Part shown: piece by piece, positions 1-7,021 of the stretch | How positions within the stretch are numbered: the first letter of the stretch is position 1 | Layout: each line of letters begins with the position of its first letter | DNA from: Limnovirga sp038203525 | GTDB taxonomy: Bacteria; Bacteroidota; Bacteroidia; Chitinophagales; Chitinophagaceae | Reading direction: 5' to 3' | NCBI GenBank assembly: GCA_038203525.1 | Contig: JBBRDW010000142.1 | Span: forward strand, 1 to 10,381 | DNA: 10,381 nt | The notes under the pieces: model-generated | Databases searched by the model: none | Seen by the model: only the letters and a program-made list of their open reading frames with translations | Told to the model about the DNA's origin: nothing | Position numbers and translations under genes: made by a program

Positions 1-528
1 CCCATAATCTATAGCAAATTCTCTGCTACCCAAACCAAAGCAACCATTACCCTTAACTGGCAAACCACCACCGAATTAAATAACAGCTATTTTGCGGTAG
101 AGCGCAGTAGCAATGCGGTTAATTATACTGGTGTTGCACAGGTAAAGAGTAAAGCTACTAATGGTGCCGCACAGGATTATGCTTATACAGATAAACTACC
201 GCTGGTGGGTACCAATTATTACCGCCTTAAACAGGTGGATAAAGACGGTAAGTTTAGCTACAGTAAAACCCTAAGCATCGCTTATTTAAAACCGGGTAGC
301 ATACAAGTTTTCCCCAACCCGGCAAAAGATAAGCTTACGGTAAAAGGTTTAAATGCTGCCATAATTAGTACCATTACGGTACTGGATATACAAGGTAAGC
401 AATTGCTACAGTTTACCGCTAAGGCCGCTGCCTACAGTTTTAGCATTGGCAGCCTTGCACCGGGCACCTATATTGTAAGGGTAAAAGATGCAAATGGTAT
501 TGCGGTGGAAAAGTTTGTGAAACAGTAG
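1..528 (+). CDS. Secreted protein with T9SS type A C-terminal sorting domain (3' part only)
   Basis: The reading frame is open from base 1, so the gene begins outside the window; 175 residues are visible. Residues about 15-95 look like the fibronectin-type beta domain that often precedes sorting domains in Bacteroidota (LNWQTTTELNNSYFAVERS, then YYRLKQVDKDGKFSYS). Residues about 100-175 form a type A T9SS C-terminal domain: the VFPNPAKDKLTV motif (103-114), a TVLDIQGKQL strand, LAPGTYIVRV, and a final short strand ending KFVKQ. In known systems this domain directs export across the outer membrane by the PorU-type machinery and is cleaved off or exchanged for a surface anchor. The cargo and catalytic activity, if any, lie upstream of the window and cannot be named. 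No terminator is obvious directly after the stop; repeats begin within a few bases. Confidence 0.9.
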   Translation, partial: PIIYSKFSATQTKATITLNWQTTTELNNSYFAVERSSNAVNYTGVAQVKSKATNGAAQDYAYTDKLPLVGTNYYRLKQVDKDGKFSYSKTLSIAYLKPGSIQVFPNPAKDKLTVKGLNAAIISTITVLDIQGKQLLQFTAKAAAYSFSIGSLAPGTYIVRVKDANGIAVEKFVKQ

Positions 529-532
529 CAGA

Positions 533-565
533 TAATGAACAATGAACAATTAAAAATGAACAATG
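533..565. repeat. AATGAACAAT filler repeat
   Basis: AATGAACAATGAACAATT followed by AAAAATGAACAATG forms short direct repeats of ATGAACA. A similar tract in inverse orientation lies at about 9934-9962 (ATTGTTCATTGTTTTAATTTT). From general knowledge, such tracts are common spacer sequence in Bacteroidota genomes; no function is inferred. Confidence 0.55.
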
Positions 566-606
566 TGATGTAGGAGAGGATTGACGGGCCTTTGGAAATG
601 GGCTTT

Positions 607-830
607 CCGTTGCTGATGCCTTACGTACCGTTGAGCGTTCCGGGAGGGCTTTTATGACAAAATGACTCCGGAATACTCAACGGAGTTCCCGGAAAGGTCA
701 ACGGGAGGTCCGGAATGCTCAACGGAAGCCCCGAAACTGACAACGGGGCAGGTTTTATGCTCAACGGAACTACCGGAATATGCAACGGGGTTTACGGAAC
801 GGTTAAAAGTTCGTCCGCTGCCTGCAACGG
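607..830. repeat. 21-bp minisatellite with inverted and direct units
   Basis: CAACGG recurs at 678, 699, 720, 741, 762, 783 and 825, an exact 21-base period with only the 804 position lost. CCGGAA or a one-base variant occurs in the same phase at 668, 689, 710, 731, 773 and 794. The consensus unit is close to CCGGAAtrcTCAACGGaag. Two reverse-complement units precede the direct array: CCGTTG at 607 and 628, again 21 apart, with TTCCGG at 638. In one frame the direct units read as a seven-residue repeat (PEYSTEF, PERSTGG, PECSTEA and so on) inside an open stretch at 662-898. The inverted units argue that selection or amplification acts on DNA or RNA, not on a peptide. 21 bp is two helical turns, so repeated sites would face the same side of the DNA. 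Confidence 0.85.
628..683 (+). other. Large hairpin at the switch from inverted to direct repeat units
   Basis: The arm CCGTTGAGCGTTCCGG (628-643) pairs with CCGGAATACTCAACGG (668-683): 14 Watson-Crick pairs, one G-T wobble and one mismatch, with a 24-base loop. It arises where the inverted minisatellite units face the direct ones. It has no downstream U-run, so it does not look like an intrinsic terminator, although it would be a stable structure in a transcript and may act as a barrier or processing site. Confidence 0.7.
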
Positions 831-894
831 GTAATAATGTACCAAAAGCAGGTAACTTTTTGTACGAAAATCAATTGTATTTTTTAACTAAAAC

Positions 895-1596
895 ATAGAA
901 AAAATACCTAAAGAAACAGCAACACGGCAATATTCGCTTACCGATGGCGACCTTAAGCAGCTCGCCGATTCACTTAAAACAAGTATTAACCGCGACCTGG
1001 CAAATTTTGCTACCCGCAATATTACTGCTGCGCAGGTTACTGCCCTTCAGCTACTTATTGACAGCTTTGATGCAACCACTACCGATGAAGAACTGCTTGG
1101 TTTGGTTACCGATGCCACCAATGCCAAAAATACCATTGCCGATAACATACGTATTGCGGTTCGCCCCATTCGCAATATGGCGGAAACAGCCTATGGTACT
1201 ACCGGTAAATACAACACATTTGGCTTCGATGGCCTGTCTGAACTTACAGACAATGACCTGTACCGCCTTACCCGCCGGGTAATAAGGGTTGGTACAAAAC
1301 TGCTTGCTGAACTTGCTGCACAGGGGCTTACCGCAGCCATACTTACTGCCCTGGGTGTACTTGCCACAGATTTAGATACGGCCATAGATGCTATTGAAGA
1401 TGCCATAGAAAACCGCGACCTGGAAACACAGGACCGTATAATAAAAGGGAATGTTCTTTGGGCAGAAATGAGCCGCCTTGCCAGCATTGGCCGCAGCCTG
1501 TTCGAAGATACCGATGAAGCCCGCTACAACGATTATGTGTTAATTGGCGGCAGTACACCAAAGACTGCCCCGCCTGTACCGCCACCGGCTAAATAA
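895..1596 (+). CDS. Hypothetical alpha-helical protein with non-canonical (ATA) apparent start
   Basis: The frame is open from 892 to the TAA at 1594-1596 and reads like real protein throughout: IEKIPKETATRQYSL, TDGDLKQLADSL, then amphipathic helices, ending in a proline-rich tail (TAPPVPPPAK). No ATG occurs in frame before about 1177, and the first TTG is at 1102, well inside the coding-looking part. The best start by position is ATA at 895, preceded by a typical AT-rich Bacteroidota leader (TTTTTTAACTAAAAC) and giving 233 residues; a single A-to-G change from ATG would explain it. There is no signal peptide or membrane segment, so it is probably cytoplasmic. I do not recognise a named family. 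Helix-rich segments RVIRVGTKLLAELAAQG and LWAEMSRLASIGRSLF suggest an all-helical fold. It may be a functional gene with a rare start, or one recently inactivated at its start codon. Confidence 0.6.
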   Translation: MEKIPKETATRQYSLTDGDLKQLADSLKTSINRDLANFATRNITAAQVTALQLLIDSFDATTTDEELLGLVTDATNAKNTIADNIRIAVRPIRNMAETAYGTTGKYNTFGFDGLSELTDNDLYRLTRRVIRVGTKLLAELAAQGLTAAILTALGVLATDLDTAIDAIEDAIENRDLETQDRIIKGNVLWAEMSRLASIGRSLFEDTDEARYNDYVLIGGSTPKTAPPVPPPAK

Positions 1597-1645
1597 TATT
1601 TATTGTATAGGTTGCCCCGCTAAAAAAGGGTTACAACTACCTATT

Positions 1646-1678
1646 GCCCTGCCGGTTTTACACTTGCAGGGCTTTTTT
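1646..1678 (+). terminator. Rho-independent terminator after the 895-1596 gene
   Basis: A perfect 7-bp GC-rich stem, GCCCTGC (1646-1652) with GCAGGGC (1666-1672), a 13-base loop, then six T. It lies 50 bases after the stop codon. A well-formed terminator suggests that the upstream gene is, or recently was, transcribed. Confidence 0.85.
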
Positions 1679-1741
1679 AATCTTGCTGTTGCAATTTTTT
1701 TTTTGCGTTGCCAACTCTTATAAGATTGAAAACCCTGTTAC

Positions 1742-1843
1742 TACGCTTCAATCTTCGCTTAGGTAAAAGCTCCATAAAATTACCAACCGTACAAGAGTGC
1801 GACGCAAGAGGCGTTGCCCAAGGTATCTTTTGCCGGGCTAATA
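1742..1843 (-). repeat. Dispersed intergenic repeat, copy E
   Basis: Inverse copy of the ~100-bp family. It carries the complement of the 17-mer core (GTACAAGAGTGCGACGC, 1789-1805), preceded by GGTAAAAGCTCCATAAAATT and by CGCTTCAATCTTCGCTTA, which is the complement of the conserved 3' arm. The outer end after 1810 is degenerate. It lies between the convergent 895-1596 gene and the fucosidase gene. Confidence 0.8.
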
Positions 1844-1882
1844 ATAATTCATCAAAAAAATGGTTTACACTTAAAGTATCAT

Positions 1883-3319
1883 CTAAAACGAAACCGCATA
1901 TTTGCCCGCCAGTTTGTTTTGCAACTTGGCAGGGATCTTAATTACAGTTGCACCATTGGCAGTTTGAAATTTTATTTTTTCGGCGGGTGCATCCATGTAA
2001 ATGATTTTGCTGTTTTTGTTCAATGCAATAATTTTTAAATTTATTGTAGCAGGCAATACCACATCATCGGTTTTATCGCTAAGCACATAAACATACACCG
2101 TCTTTTTATCTTTTGATTGCAGGTACAGTACGTTGCCGTCTTCGTACGGCGCCAAAGGAACAGTTGCATAAACAGCTTCGCCATGCACCTTCATCCATTC
2201 ACCAATATTTTTTAAGCGGCTGTAAGCGGTATCGCTAAAATCACCATCGGGAGATGGGCCAATGTTTAATAAAAAATTACCGCCTCTAGATATAATTTTC
2301 AGCAGCATGTGTACCAGTTCATTGGTTGATTTGTACGTATCATTTGGCACATAGCTCCAGGAGTTACCCATGGTAATACAACTCTCCCAGGGATGGCTCA
2401 GCGCTTCTTTGGGAATGGTTTGCTCCGGCGTTACATAATTTTCAAACTCACCACTTACTGTTCTGTCAACCACCATTAAACCAGGCTGATAACTGCGGGC
2501 CATTTTTGCAATGCGTGCCATATCAATATCCTGGTCGTCTTTAATACCGCGTTGCCACTCAACTGTTGTATCAACACTGGAGAGTGGCCTCACCCAACCG
2601 CCATCAAGCCAAAGAACATCTACCTTTCCATAACCCGTCATTAATTCTTGTATTTGGTTATAAGTGTAGTCTTTAAAGGCATTCCAGCGCTCCGGGTATT
2701 TTTTAGGATCATAATTTACATTCCGGTCTTTGGGTGGAAAATATGGCCACCAGTAATTAGGGCTATGCCAATCCGGCTTTGAAAAATATGCACCTAACAT
2801 AAAATTATCTTTCCTGAATGCATCAAATATTTCTTTTGCAACATTGCTTCTTGGGTTTGATGAAAAAGGTGTTTTAGCAGCAGTAATTTTATAGTCTGTT
2901 TCTTTGGTATCGAACATACAAAAACCATCATGATGTTTGGTGGTGAACACCACATATTTCATACCTGCATCTTTTGCAGCGGCAGCCCATTTTTCCGGGT
3001 TAAAATGCGTTGGGTTAAAGGTAGTCTGCAGGTTCTCATACGCTTTTACATATTCATTATAGCTTTCAGCGTAAGGGCCGCGGCGCTGGGTCCAGCCTTC
3101 ATCTTCGGGGCATATACTCCAGCTTTCTACAACGCCCCACTGGCTATAAGTGCCCCAATGCATAAACAAGCCAAACTTTAAATCCTGCCACTGCTCTATC
3201 TTTTGCTGTACCAGGGTATCGGTTGGTTTTATATAGTCATTATTAAAATTATGTTGCTGTGCATTTGCAGTAACAACCGCACCAATTATCAATAATGTAA
3301 GTAGCTTTCCTTTTAACAT
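1883..3319 (-). CDS. Secreted alpha-L-fucosidase, GH29 type
   Basis: Retaining glycosidase that removes terminal L-fucose from glycans. The start at 3319 is preferred because MLKGKLLTLLIIGAVVTANA followed by QQ is a clean signal peptide; an upstream ATG at 3355 would add 12 residues before it. The mature protein is about 458 residues, usual for the family. Numbered from the 3355 start: GLFMHWGTYSQWG (62-74), TTKHHDGFCMFDT (138-150), and DVLWLDGGW (246-254), whose D251 is the expected nucleophile. WESCITMGNSWSY (323-335) contains a candidate acid/base glutamate, E324. RGGNFLLNIGPSPDG (357-371) closes the barrel. Residues from about 400 on form the beta-rich C-terminal domain. The protein should act in the periplasm or outside the cell. 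No PUL genes (SusC/SusD) lie nearby, so it appears to stand alone. It is convergent with the upstream gene and divergent from the DUF2975 operon. No clear promoter was found for it. Confidence 0.95.
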   Translation of the reverse strand: MLKGKLLTLLIIGAVVTANAQQHNFNNDYIKPTDTLVQQKIEQWQDLKFGLFMHWGTYSQWGVVESWSICPEDEGWTQRRGPYAESYNEYVKAYENLQTTFNPTHFNPEKWAAAAKDAGMKYVVFTTKHHDGFCMFDTKETDYKITAAKTPFSSNPRSNVAKEIFDAFRKDNFMLGAYFSKPDWHSPNYWWPYFPPKDRNVNYDPKKYPERWNAFKDYTYNQIQELMTGYGKVDVLWLDGGWVRPLSSVDTTVEWQRGIKDDQDIDMARIAKMARSYQPGLMVVDRTVSGEFENYVTPEQTIPKEALSHPWESCITMGNSWSYVPNDTYKSTNELVHMLLKIISRGGNFLLNIGPSPDGDFSDTAYSRLKNIGEWMKVHGEAVYATVPLAPYEDGNVLYLQSKDKKTVYVYVLSDKTDDVVLPATINLKIIALNKNSKIIYMDAPAEKIKFQTANGATVIKIPAKLQNKLAGKYAVSF

Positions 3320-3584
3320 GGCAGGTATATTTTTGATTTTTATGAGCCAGGGCAAATTACAACTATTGAGGTTTTATTGCCACTGTTTAACCCGATACTT
3401 TCAGGGCCGGGTTCAAGGTTAGTTTTGTACAGCAACATTCAGGTAACGCAGGCTTCCTTTCTCCAGCGTGGCCGCACTCGCCTGCAGTTGATAATTTGCC
3501 CTGACTTTCAAATAAGCATAGCTATTTAATAATTATATAAAATAGTTATTCTAAAATTATTTCTTCTTTTTAAATAAATATTTA

Positions 3585-3615
3585 TTGTTATTCAATAAAT
3601 ATTTATTTATATTTG
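3585..3615 (+). promoter_or_regulatory. Bacteroidota sigma-A type promoter for the DUF2975/HTH operon
   Basis: TATATTTG (3608-3615) matches the TAnnTTTG -7 element exactly, with TTG at 3585-3587 as the -33 element, 20 bases upstream. Transcription would start near 3622, leaving a short leader before the ATG at 3636. The rest of the divergent spacer (3320-3584) is unremarkable apart from an AT-rich block from about 3515 on. Confidence 0.65.
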
Positions 3616-3635
3616 CATCCTCATTTAAAAACATC

Positions 3636-4172
3636 ATGATGAAAACAAGAACAAGAACAATTTTAGTAATTCTTAAAATCCTTGCATTTATGGGCTTCGT
3701 TAAGTATTCAATTGACTGCGGAGCCCAGTTAACTCATTTTGTGGCAAGTTTTATAAACACTGATTGGGCAAGCCGCACTTATCAGGTTAACATGGATATA
3801 TTCAATATCCGCGAGCATAGTATTTGGTATTATTCTTACGCCATGTGTTTAAACATTGCAGTCTCAGCCTTACAAGCCATTATTTGGTACGTGGTATTTG
3901 ACCTCTTGTCGAAGCTAAAACTTCAAACACCTTTTTCTATGCAAGTAGAAAAAAAATTAGAAACGATCGCTTTCCTGTCGCTCGGCGTTTGGATAGTAAG
4001 CAGCATTTTTTGGGAAATATATACTTATTACCTATTGCAAGACACAGGCATACAATTACCAGCTAATAATAATGGAGATGAATACTTTTTTATGGCAGGT
4101 ATTGTCTATATCATTTCCCAGATCTTCAAACGTGGTATCGAAATCGACGATGAAAACCAATTAACCGTATAA
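3636..4172 (+). CDS. DUF2975-like integral membrane protein
   Basis: The 178-residue protein has four predicted membrane segments at about 8-26, 68-92, 108-134 and 149-164, and ends in a short charged tail (RGIEIDDENQLTV). Size, topology, the F-x-x-L-x-K-L-x-x-x-x-P-F region (88-100: FDLLSKLKLQTPF) and the tail fit the DUF2975 family, whose members often sit next to a small XRE regulator, as here. The ATG at 3636 (or the adjacent ATG at 3639) is chosen because the in-frame extension to 3585 would overlap the promoter and begin with TTG. The next gene starts three bases after its stop, so the two are surely co-transcribed. The molecular function of the family is not known to me; a membrane partner or target of the regulator is an inference from context. 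Confidence 0.85.
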   Translation: MMKTRTRTILVILKILAFMGFVKYSIDCGAQLTHFVASFINTDWASRTYQVNMDIFNIREHSIWYYSYAMCLNIAVSALQAIIWYVVFDLLSKLKLQTPFSMQVEKKLETIAFLSLGVWIVSSIFWEIYTYYLLQDTGIQLPANNNGDEYFFMAGIVYIISQIFKRGIEIDDENQLTV

Positions 4173-4175
4173 CCT

Positions 4176-4388
4176 ATGCCGATCATTGTAAACCTTGATG
4201 TAATGATGGCTAAACGAAAGATGTCTCTGAATGAGCTTTCAGAAAAAGTTGATCTTACATTAGCCAATCTCTCCATTTTAAAAACGGGTAAAGCCAAGGC
4301 GGTACGTTTCAGCACGCTGGAAGCTATTTGTAAAGTGTTGAATTGTCAGCCGGGTGATATCCTTGAATTTGCAGAAGAGCAACAATAA
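4176..4388 (+). CDS. Small XRE/Cro-family regulator, YozG-like
   Basis: A 70-residue protein that is essentially one helix-turn-helix domain. KRKMSLNELSEKV (13-25) and LTLANLSILKTGKA (27-40) form the HTH, and FSTLEAICKVLNCQPGDILEF (45-65) the closing helices, as in the Cro/C1-type regulators called YozG. The start MPIIVNLDVMMAKRK is at the typical position. It lies three bases behind the DUF2975-like gene, the arrangement known for this pair in many Gram-positive and Bacteroidota genomes. It probably binds DNA as a dimer and may repress its own operon; no operator could be identified in the promoter region. Confidence 0.9.
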   Translation: MPIIVNLDVMMAKRKMSLNELSEKVDLTLANLSILKTGKAKAVRFSTLEAICKVLNCQPGDILEFAEEQQ

Positions 4389-4402
4389 AAAATATAAAAC
4401 TT

Positions 4403-4505
4403 TATGAGCCCGGCAGCGGGATATTTATTAAGCATTCGTTGCGTCGCACTCTTGTACGTTTAGATATTTTATTGAGCTTTTATTTTAGCGAAGATTGTAG
4501 CGAAA
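4403..4505 (+). repeat. Dispersed intergenic repeat, copy C
   Basis: Direct copy: TATGAGCCCGGCAG at the 5' end, TATTTATTAAGC, the 17-mer core GCGTCGCACTCTTGTAC at about 4441-4457, ATTGAGCTTTTATTTTAG, and the 3' arm CGAAGATTGTAGCGAAA. It starts 15 bases after the stop of the HTH gene. Confidence 0.85.
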
Positions 4506-4565
4506 TTTATATAAGCCAATCTTATCATGAAGCCACCGCGAGATATATAGTAAATGAAGGTTTTT

Positions 4566-4644
4566 AAACCACAGAGTTGTACTGCGCTTTTTTTACAGCG
4601 TGCTTAGTAAACGCTGTGCCCAACGCTGTGTTCTCTGCGGGTTG
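4566..4644. repeat. Palindromic element between repeat copies C and F
   Basis: Outer ends AACCACAGAG and CTCTGCGGGTT are nearly complementary. Inside, CAGCGT (4596-4601) pairs with ACGCTG (4611-4616), and ACGCTGTG recurs 12 bases later (4611 and 4623). This resembles the CACAGAG/CTCTGTG palindromic spacers seen in Bacteroidota genomes. It could be a MITE-like element; no transposase is nearby. Confidence 0.5.
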
Positions 4645-4649
4645 AATTT

Positions 4650-4728
4650 GGCTCCATAGAATTACTATCAGTACAAGAGTGCGACGCAAGTAAAGCTTTA
4701 TAGTAATACTGCAGCCTGGCTCAAAAAA
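4650..4728 (-). repeat. Dispersed intergenic repeat, copy F (3' arm missing)
   Basis: Inverse copy with the core complement at 4671-4687, then AAGTAAAGCTTTATAG and CCTGGCTCAAAAAATT, which match the 5' part of copy A (TTTTTTTGAGCC and AAGCTTTACTTGCG) in complement. GGCTCCATAGAATT at 4650 corresponds to the middle segment; the CGAAGATTGAAGCGAA arm is absent, apparently replaced by the 4566-4644 palindrome. Confidence 0.8.
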
Positions 4729-4781
4729 TTTCAGCATACTTTTCTAAACTTTTTATTTATCAATATTTTATATAAAAAAAT

Positions 4782-6290
4782 ATGAAAACATTTTTTTTCA
4801 GTGCAATCGTTGCACTAATTTCTCTCGGCGCAAATGCGCAAACAGATAACAATAAAATCGTACTTGGTAAAGTTGATAGTGTTTATTCCAGCATTTTGGG
4901 CGAACAAAGAAAGGTTTGGGTGTATGTACCAAATTCGTTTGGCAGCGATACAAGCACACGCTATCCGGTAGTTTACCTGTTAGATGGCGATGGGCATTTT
5001 GAATCTGTTGCCGGAATGATACAGCAACTAAGCGAAGTAAATGGAAACACAAATTGCCCGCAAATGATTGTGGTGGCTATTCCAAACACAGACAGGACAA
5101 GGGATTTAACGCCAACGCATATAGTTAGCGACTTACCTGCAATGGATAGCAGTTTCTCAAAAACCACAGGCGGCGGAGAAAATTTTGTTGCATTTATGGA
5201 AAAAGAATTGATGCCGCATATTGATTCAGTTTATCGCACACAACCTTACAGAATGTTGATTGGCCATTCCTTCGGGGGATTAACCGTAATGAATGTAATC
5301 ACCAATCATACAAAATTGTTCAATGCTTATATAGCTATTGACCCAAGCATGTGGTACGATAAAGAAAGGTTTTTAAAAGCCACAGAACAAAAGCTTGCGC
5401 AAAAAAAGTATGACGGTATAAAACTGTATCTCGGTATTGCCAACACCATGCCCGAGGGAATGACTGTTGAGAAAATGCTGAAAGATACTGCTGCCGAAAC
5501 AAGGCATATCCGTTCCATTTTTGAAATGGATAAATTTATTAAAGCAAACAGGCAAAATGGTTTGCAGTTTGCAAGTAAATATTATGCAGATGATGATCAT
5601 GGCTCCGTTCCACTAATTAGTGAATACGATGGTCTGCGTTTTATTTTTAATTATTATAAATTGAAATTGACAGCCAAAGATTTTACAGATTCATCGGTGG
5701 CCATTGTACCAAAATTTCAACAACATTACACAAAGGCTTCAAACGAACTGGGCTACAAAATTTTGCCTCCAGAATCTTTAATAAACGCGTTTGGTTACCA
5801 GGCGTTGAGCAGTAAGTTCTATACAAAAGCAGCAGCATTATTTAAAATGAATATTGACAATTTTCCCAATAGCGTTAATGCCTGCGATTCTTATGGCGAT
5901 TTACTTGCAGCAGAAAAAGATACGACTGATGCAATTGCCTATTTTCAAAAAGCCCTTGCAATAAGTAAGAGCGATGCTACGGAACAAAAATTAAATGCCT
6001 TGCAGGGAAAGGAAGTTTTTAAAATTACCAATGAGCAGTTGCAAAAATATACCGGCGTATATTTTTTCGAAAGTGTATCAATTACTTCTACTGTTAATGT
6101 AAAAGATGCTGCACTTTGGATATCCGCAGATGGGCAAGGTAGTTATGAATTGGTTCCTTTATCACCCGATACATTTGGAATAAAAAATGTAACCGGTTTT
6201 AAATTACATTTTGAAATGAGCGGCGATAAACCAACAGGGCTTACATCCACGCAGCCAAACGGAATATTTACGGCAAAATTGAAAGAGTAA
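4782..6290 (+). CDS. Secreted alpha/beta-hydrolase esterase with TPRs and C-terminal beta domain
   Basis: 502 residues in three parts. A signal peptide (MKTFFFSAIVALISLGANA) precedes an esterase-D/PF00756-like hydrolase, the family of IroE, Fes and feruloyl esterases. VWVYVPNSF and YPVVYLLDGDGHF are typical of it, the nucleophile is S163 in GHSFGG, IDPSMWYD (186-193) follows, and H273 in DDDHGSVP is the likely catalytic histidine. Residues about 340-410 are TPR-like (YTKAAALFKMNIDNFPNSV, then GDLLAAEKDTTDAIAYFQKALAIS). Residues about 424-502 (LQKYTGVYFFE to the end) resemble the small beta domain often placed at the C-terminus of beta-lactamase-like and esterase proteins (DUF3471-like). It probably acts in the periplasm on an ester or as a siderophore-type hydrolase; the substrate cannot be named. 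The gene is alone, with repeat copy F upstream and no clear promoter motif. Confidence 0.9.
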   Translation: MKTFFFSAIVALISLGANAQTDNNKIVLGKVDSVYSSILGEQRKVWVYVPNSFGSDTSTRYPVVYLLDGDGHFESVAGMIQQLSEVNGNTNCPQMIVVAIPNTDRTRDLTPTHIVSDLPAMDSSFSKTTGGGENFVAFMEKELMPHIDSVYRTQPYRMLIGHSFGGLTVMNVITNHTKLFNAYIAIDPSMWYDKERFLKATEQKLAQKKYDGIKLYLGIANTMPEGMTVEKMLKDTAAETRHIRSIFEMDKFIKANRQNGLQFASKYYADDDHGSVPLISEYDGLRFIFNYYKLKLTAKDFTDSSVAIVPKFQQHYTKASNELGYKILPPESLINAFGYQALSSKFYTKAAALFKMNIDNFPNSVNACDSYGDLLAAEKDTTDAIAYFQKALAISKSDATEQKLNALQGKEVFKITNEQLQKYTGVYFFESVSITSTVNVKDAALWISADGQGSYELVPLSPDTFGIKNVTGFKLHFEMSGDKPTGLTSTQPNGIFTAKLKE

Positions 6291-6496
6291 TTTCCTTTGA
6301 TTTTTCCGGGTCTTATAGGCTCAACTTCTTCACTGTGGCAGCTTTCCTTCAGCATCATACGGATCAGGATCACGTTCTCATTTTAATCAAATCCACGCAC
6401 TTGTTGCATCTTTATAATATAATTTCCCATAAAATATTAATTAGGTAGGTTGCATAACGGCAATTTTAACAACGATTATAAACACACAGAAAAAAT

Positions 6497-6928
6497 ATGA
6501 CAGAAAATAATGTTAAGCAGGGGATACTTAAAACAGTTTTTCGCATTCTGCTGGGGGCTAATTTAATTTTAGCTGGCCTTGGCCATCTTACCTGGGCACG
6601 TGTTGAGTTTTCGGCACAGGTACCTTCGTGGCTGCCCATGAATGCAGACCTTGTCGTTTTGCTTTCGGGTGTTGTGGAAATAGCACTCGGTCTTTCATTG
6701 ATTGTACTTACAAAATACCGGGTAAAAGTGGGCTGGATAGTTGCTTTGTTTTTTGTTTTGGTGTTCCCCGGCAATATTTCCCAGTATGTAAATAAAATAG
6801 ATGCGTTTCAATTGAATACAGATACCGCAAGATTAATAAGATTGTTTTTTCAACCGGTGCTGGTGTTGTGGGCATTATGGTGTACCGGAGCCTGGGCGGC
6901 GTATCGCAATGGATCGAAGGCGCACTAA
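6497..6928 (+). CDS. DoxX-like integral membrane protein
   Basis: 143 residues with four hydrophobic segments at about 13-31, 51-71, 78-94 and 113-135. The pattern FRILLGANLILAGLGHLTW, then VPSWLPMNADLVVLLSGVVEIALGLSLI, is typical of the DoxX/COG4270 group. These are small inner-membrane proteins of uncertain biochemical role; some are tied to redox or thiosulfate metabolism, but nothing here supports a specific substrate. The ATG at 6497 follows an AT-rich A-run typical of Bacteroidota start regions. The gene appears monocistronic: 206 bases without a feature precede it, and a hairpin and repeat D follow. Confidence 0.88.
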   Translation: MTENNVKQGILKTVFRILLGANLILAGLGHLTWARVEFSAQVPSWLPMNADLVVLLSGVVEIALGLSLIVLTKYRVKVGWIVALFFVLVFPGNISQYVNKIDAFQLNTDTARLIRLFFQPVLVLWALWCTGAWAAYRNGSKAH

Positions 6929-6943
6929 TTAAATTGTGCCCTT

Positions 6944-6963
6944 ACCTGGTGCAGAAACCAGGT
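6944..6963 (+). other. Perfect 7-bp hairpin after the DoxX-like gene
   Basis: ACCTGGT (6944-6950), loop GCAGAA, ACCAGGT (6957-6963), 15 bases after the stop codon. There is no T-run behind it, so it may be a weak terminator or an mRNA 3'-end stabiliser. The remaining spacer up to 7352 contains repeat D; I see nothing further in 7150-7340. Confidence 0.45.
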
Positions 6964-7021
6964 CAAAAATAAATCTTGGCATCTTTACTGCGCTCCTCAT
7001 CACTCATAGATATAGTTTAAA

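Noticed and set aside
607..830. CRISPR array
   Set aside because: The period is 21 bases with the conserved part filling most of it; there are no unique spacers of 25-40 bases and no cas genes.
662..898. 78-residue open frame with PEYSTEF-like heptad repeats
   Set aside because: It is produced by the 21-bp DNA repeat, has odd composition, and the repeat also occurs inverted upstream. The array is better explained as a nucleic-acid element; kept only as a repeat.
944..1282. 112-residue open frame overlapping the 895-1596 gene
   Set aside because: It is a shadow in another frame; the 895-1596 frame has the better coding character, with acidic/basic helix patterns and a proline-rich tail before a terminator.
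1883..3319. Part of a fucose polysaccharide utilisation locus
   Set aside because: No SusC/SusD pair, sensor or further glycosidase is in the window, so only a lone fucosidase can be supported.
6944..6963. Rho-independent terminator after the DoxX-like gene
   Set aside because: The hairpin is perfect but has no T-run on either strand, so it is recorded only as a hairpin.
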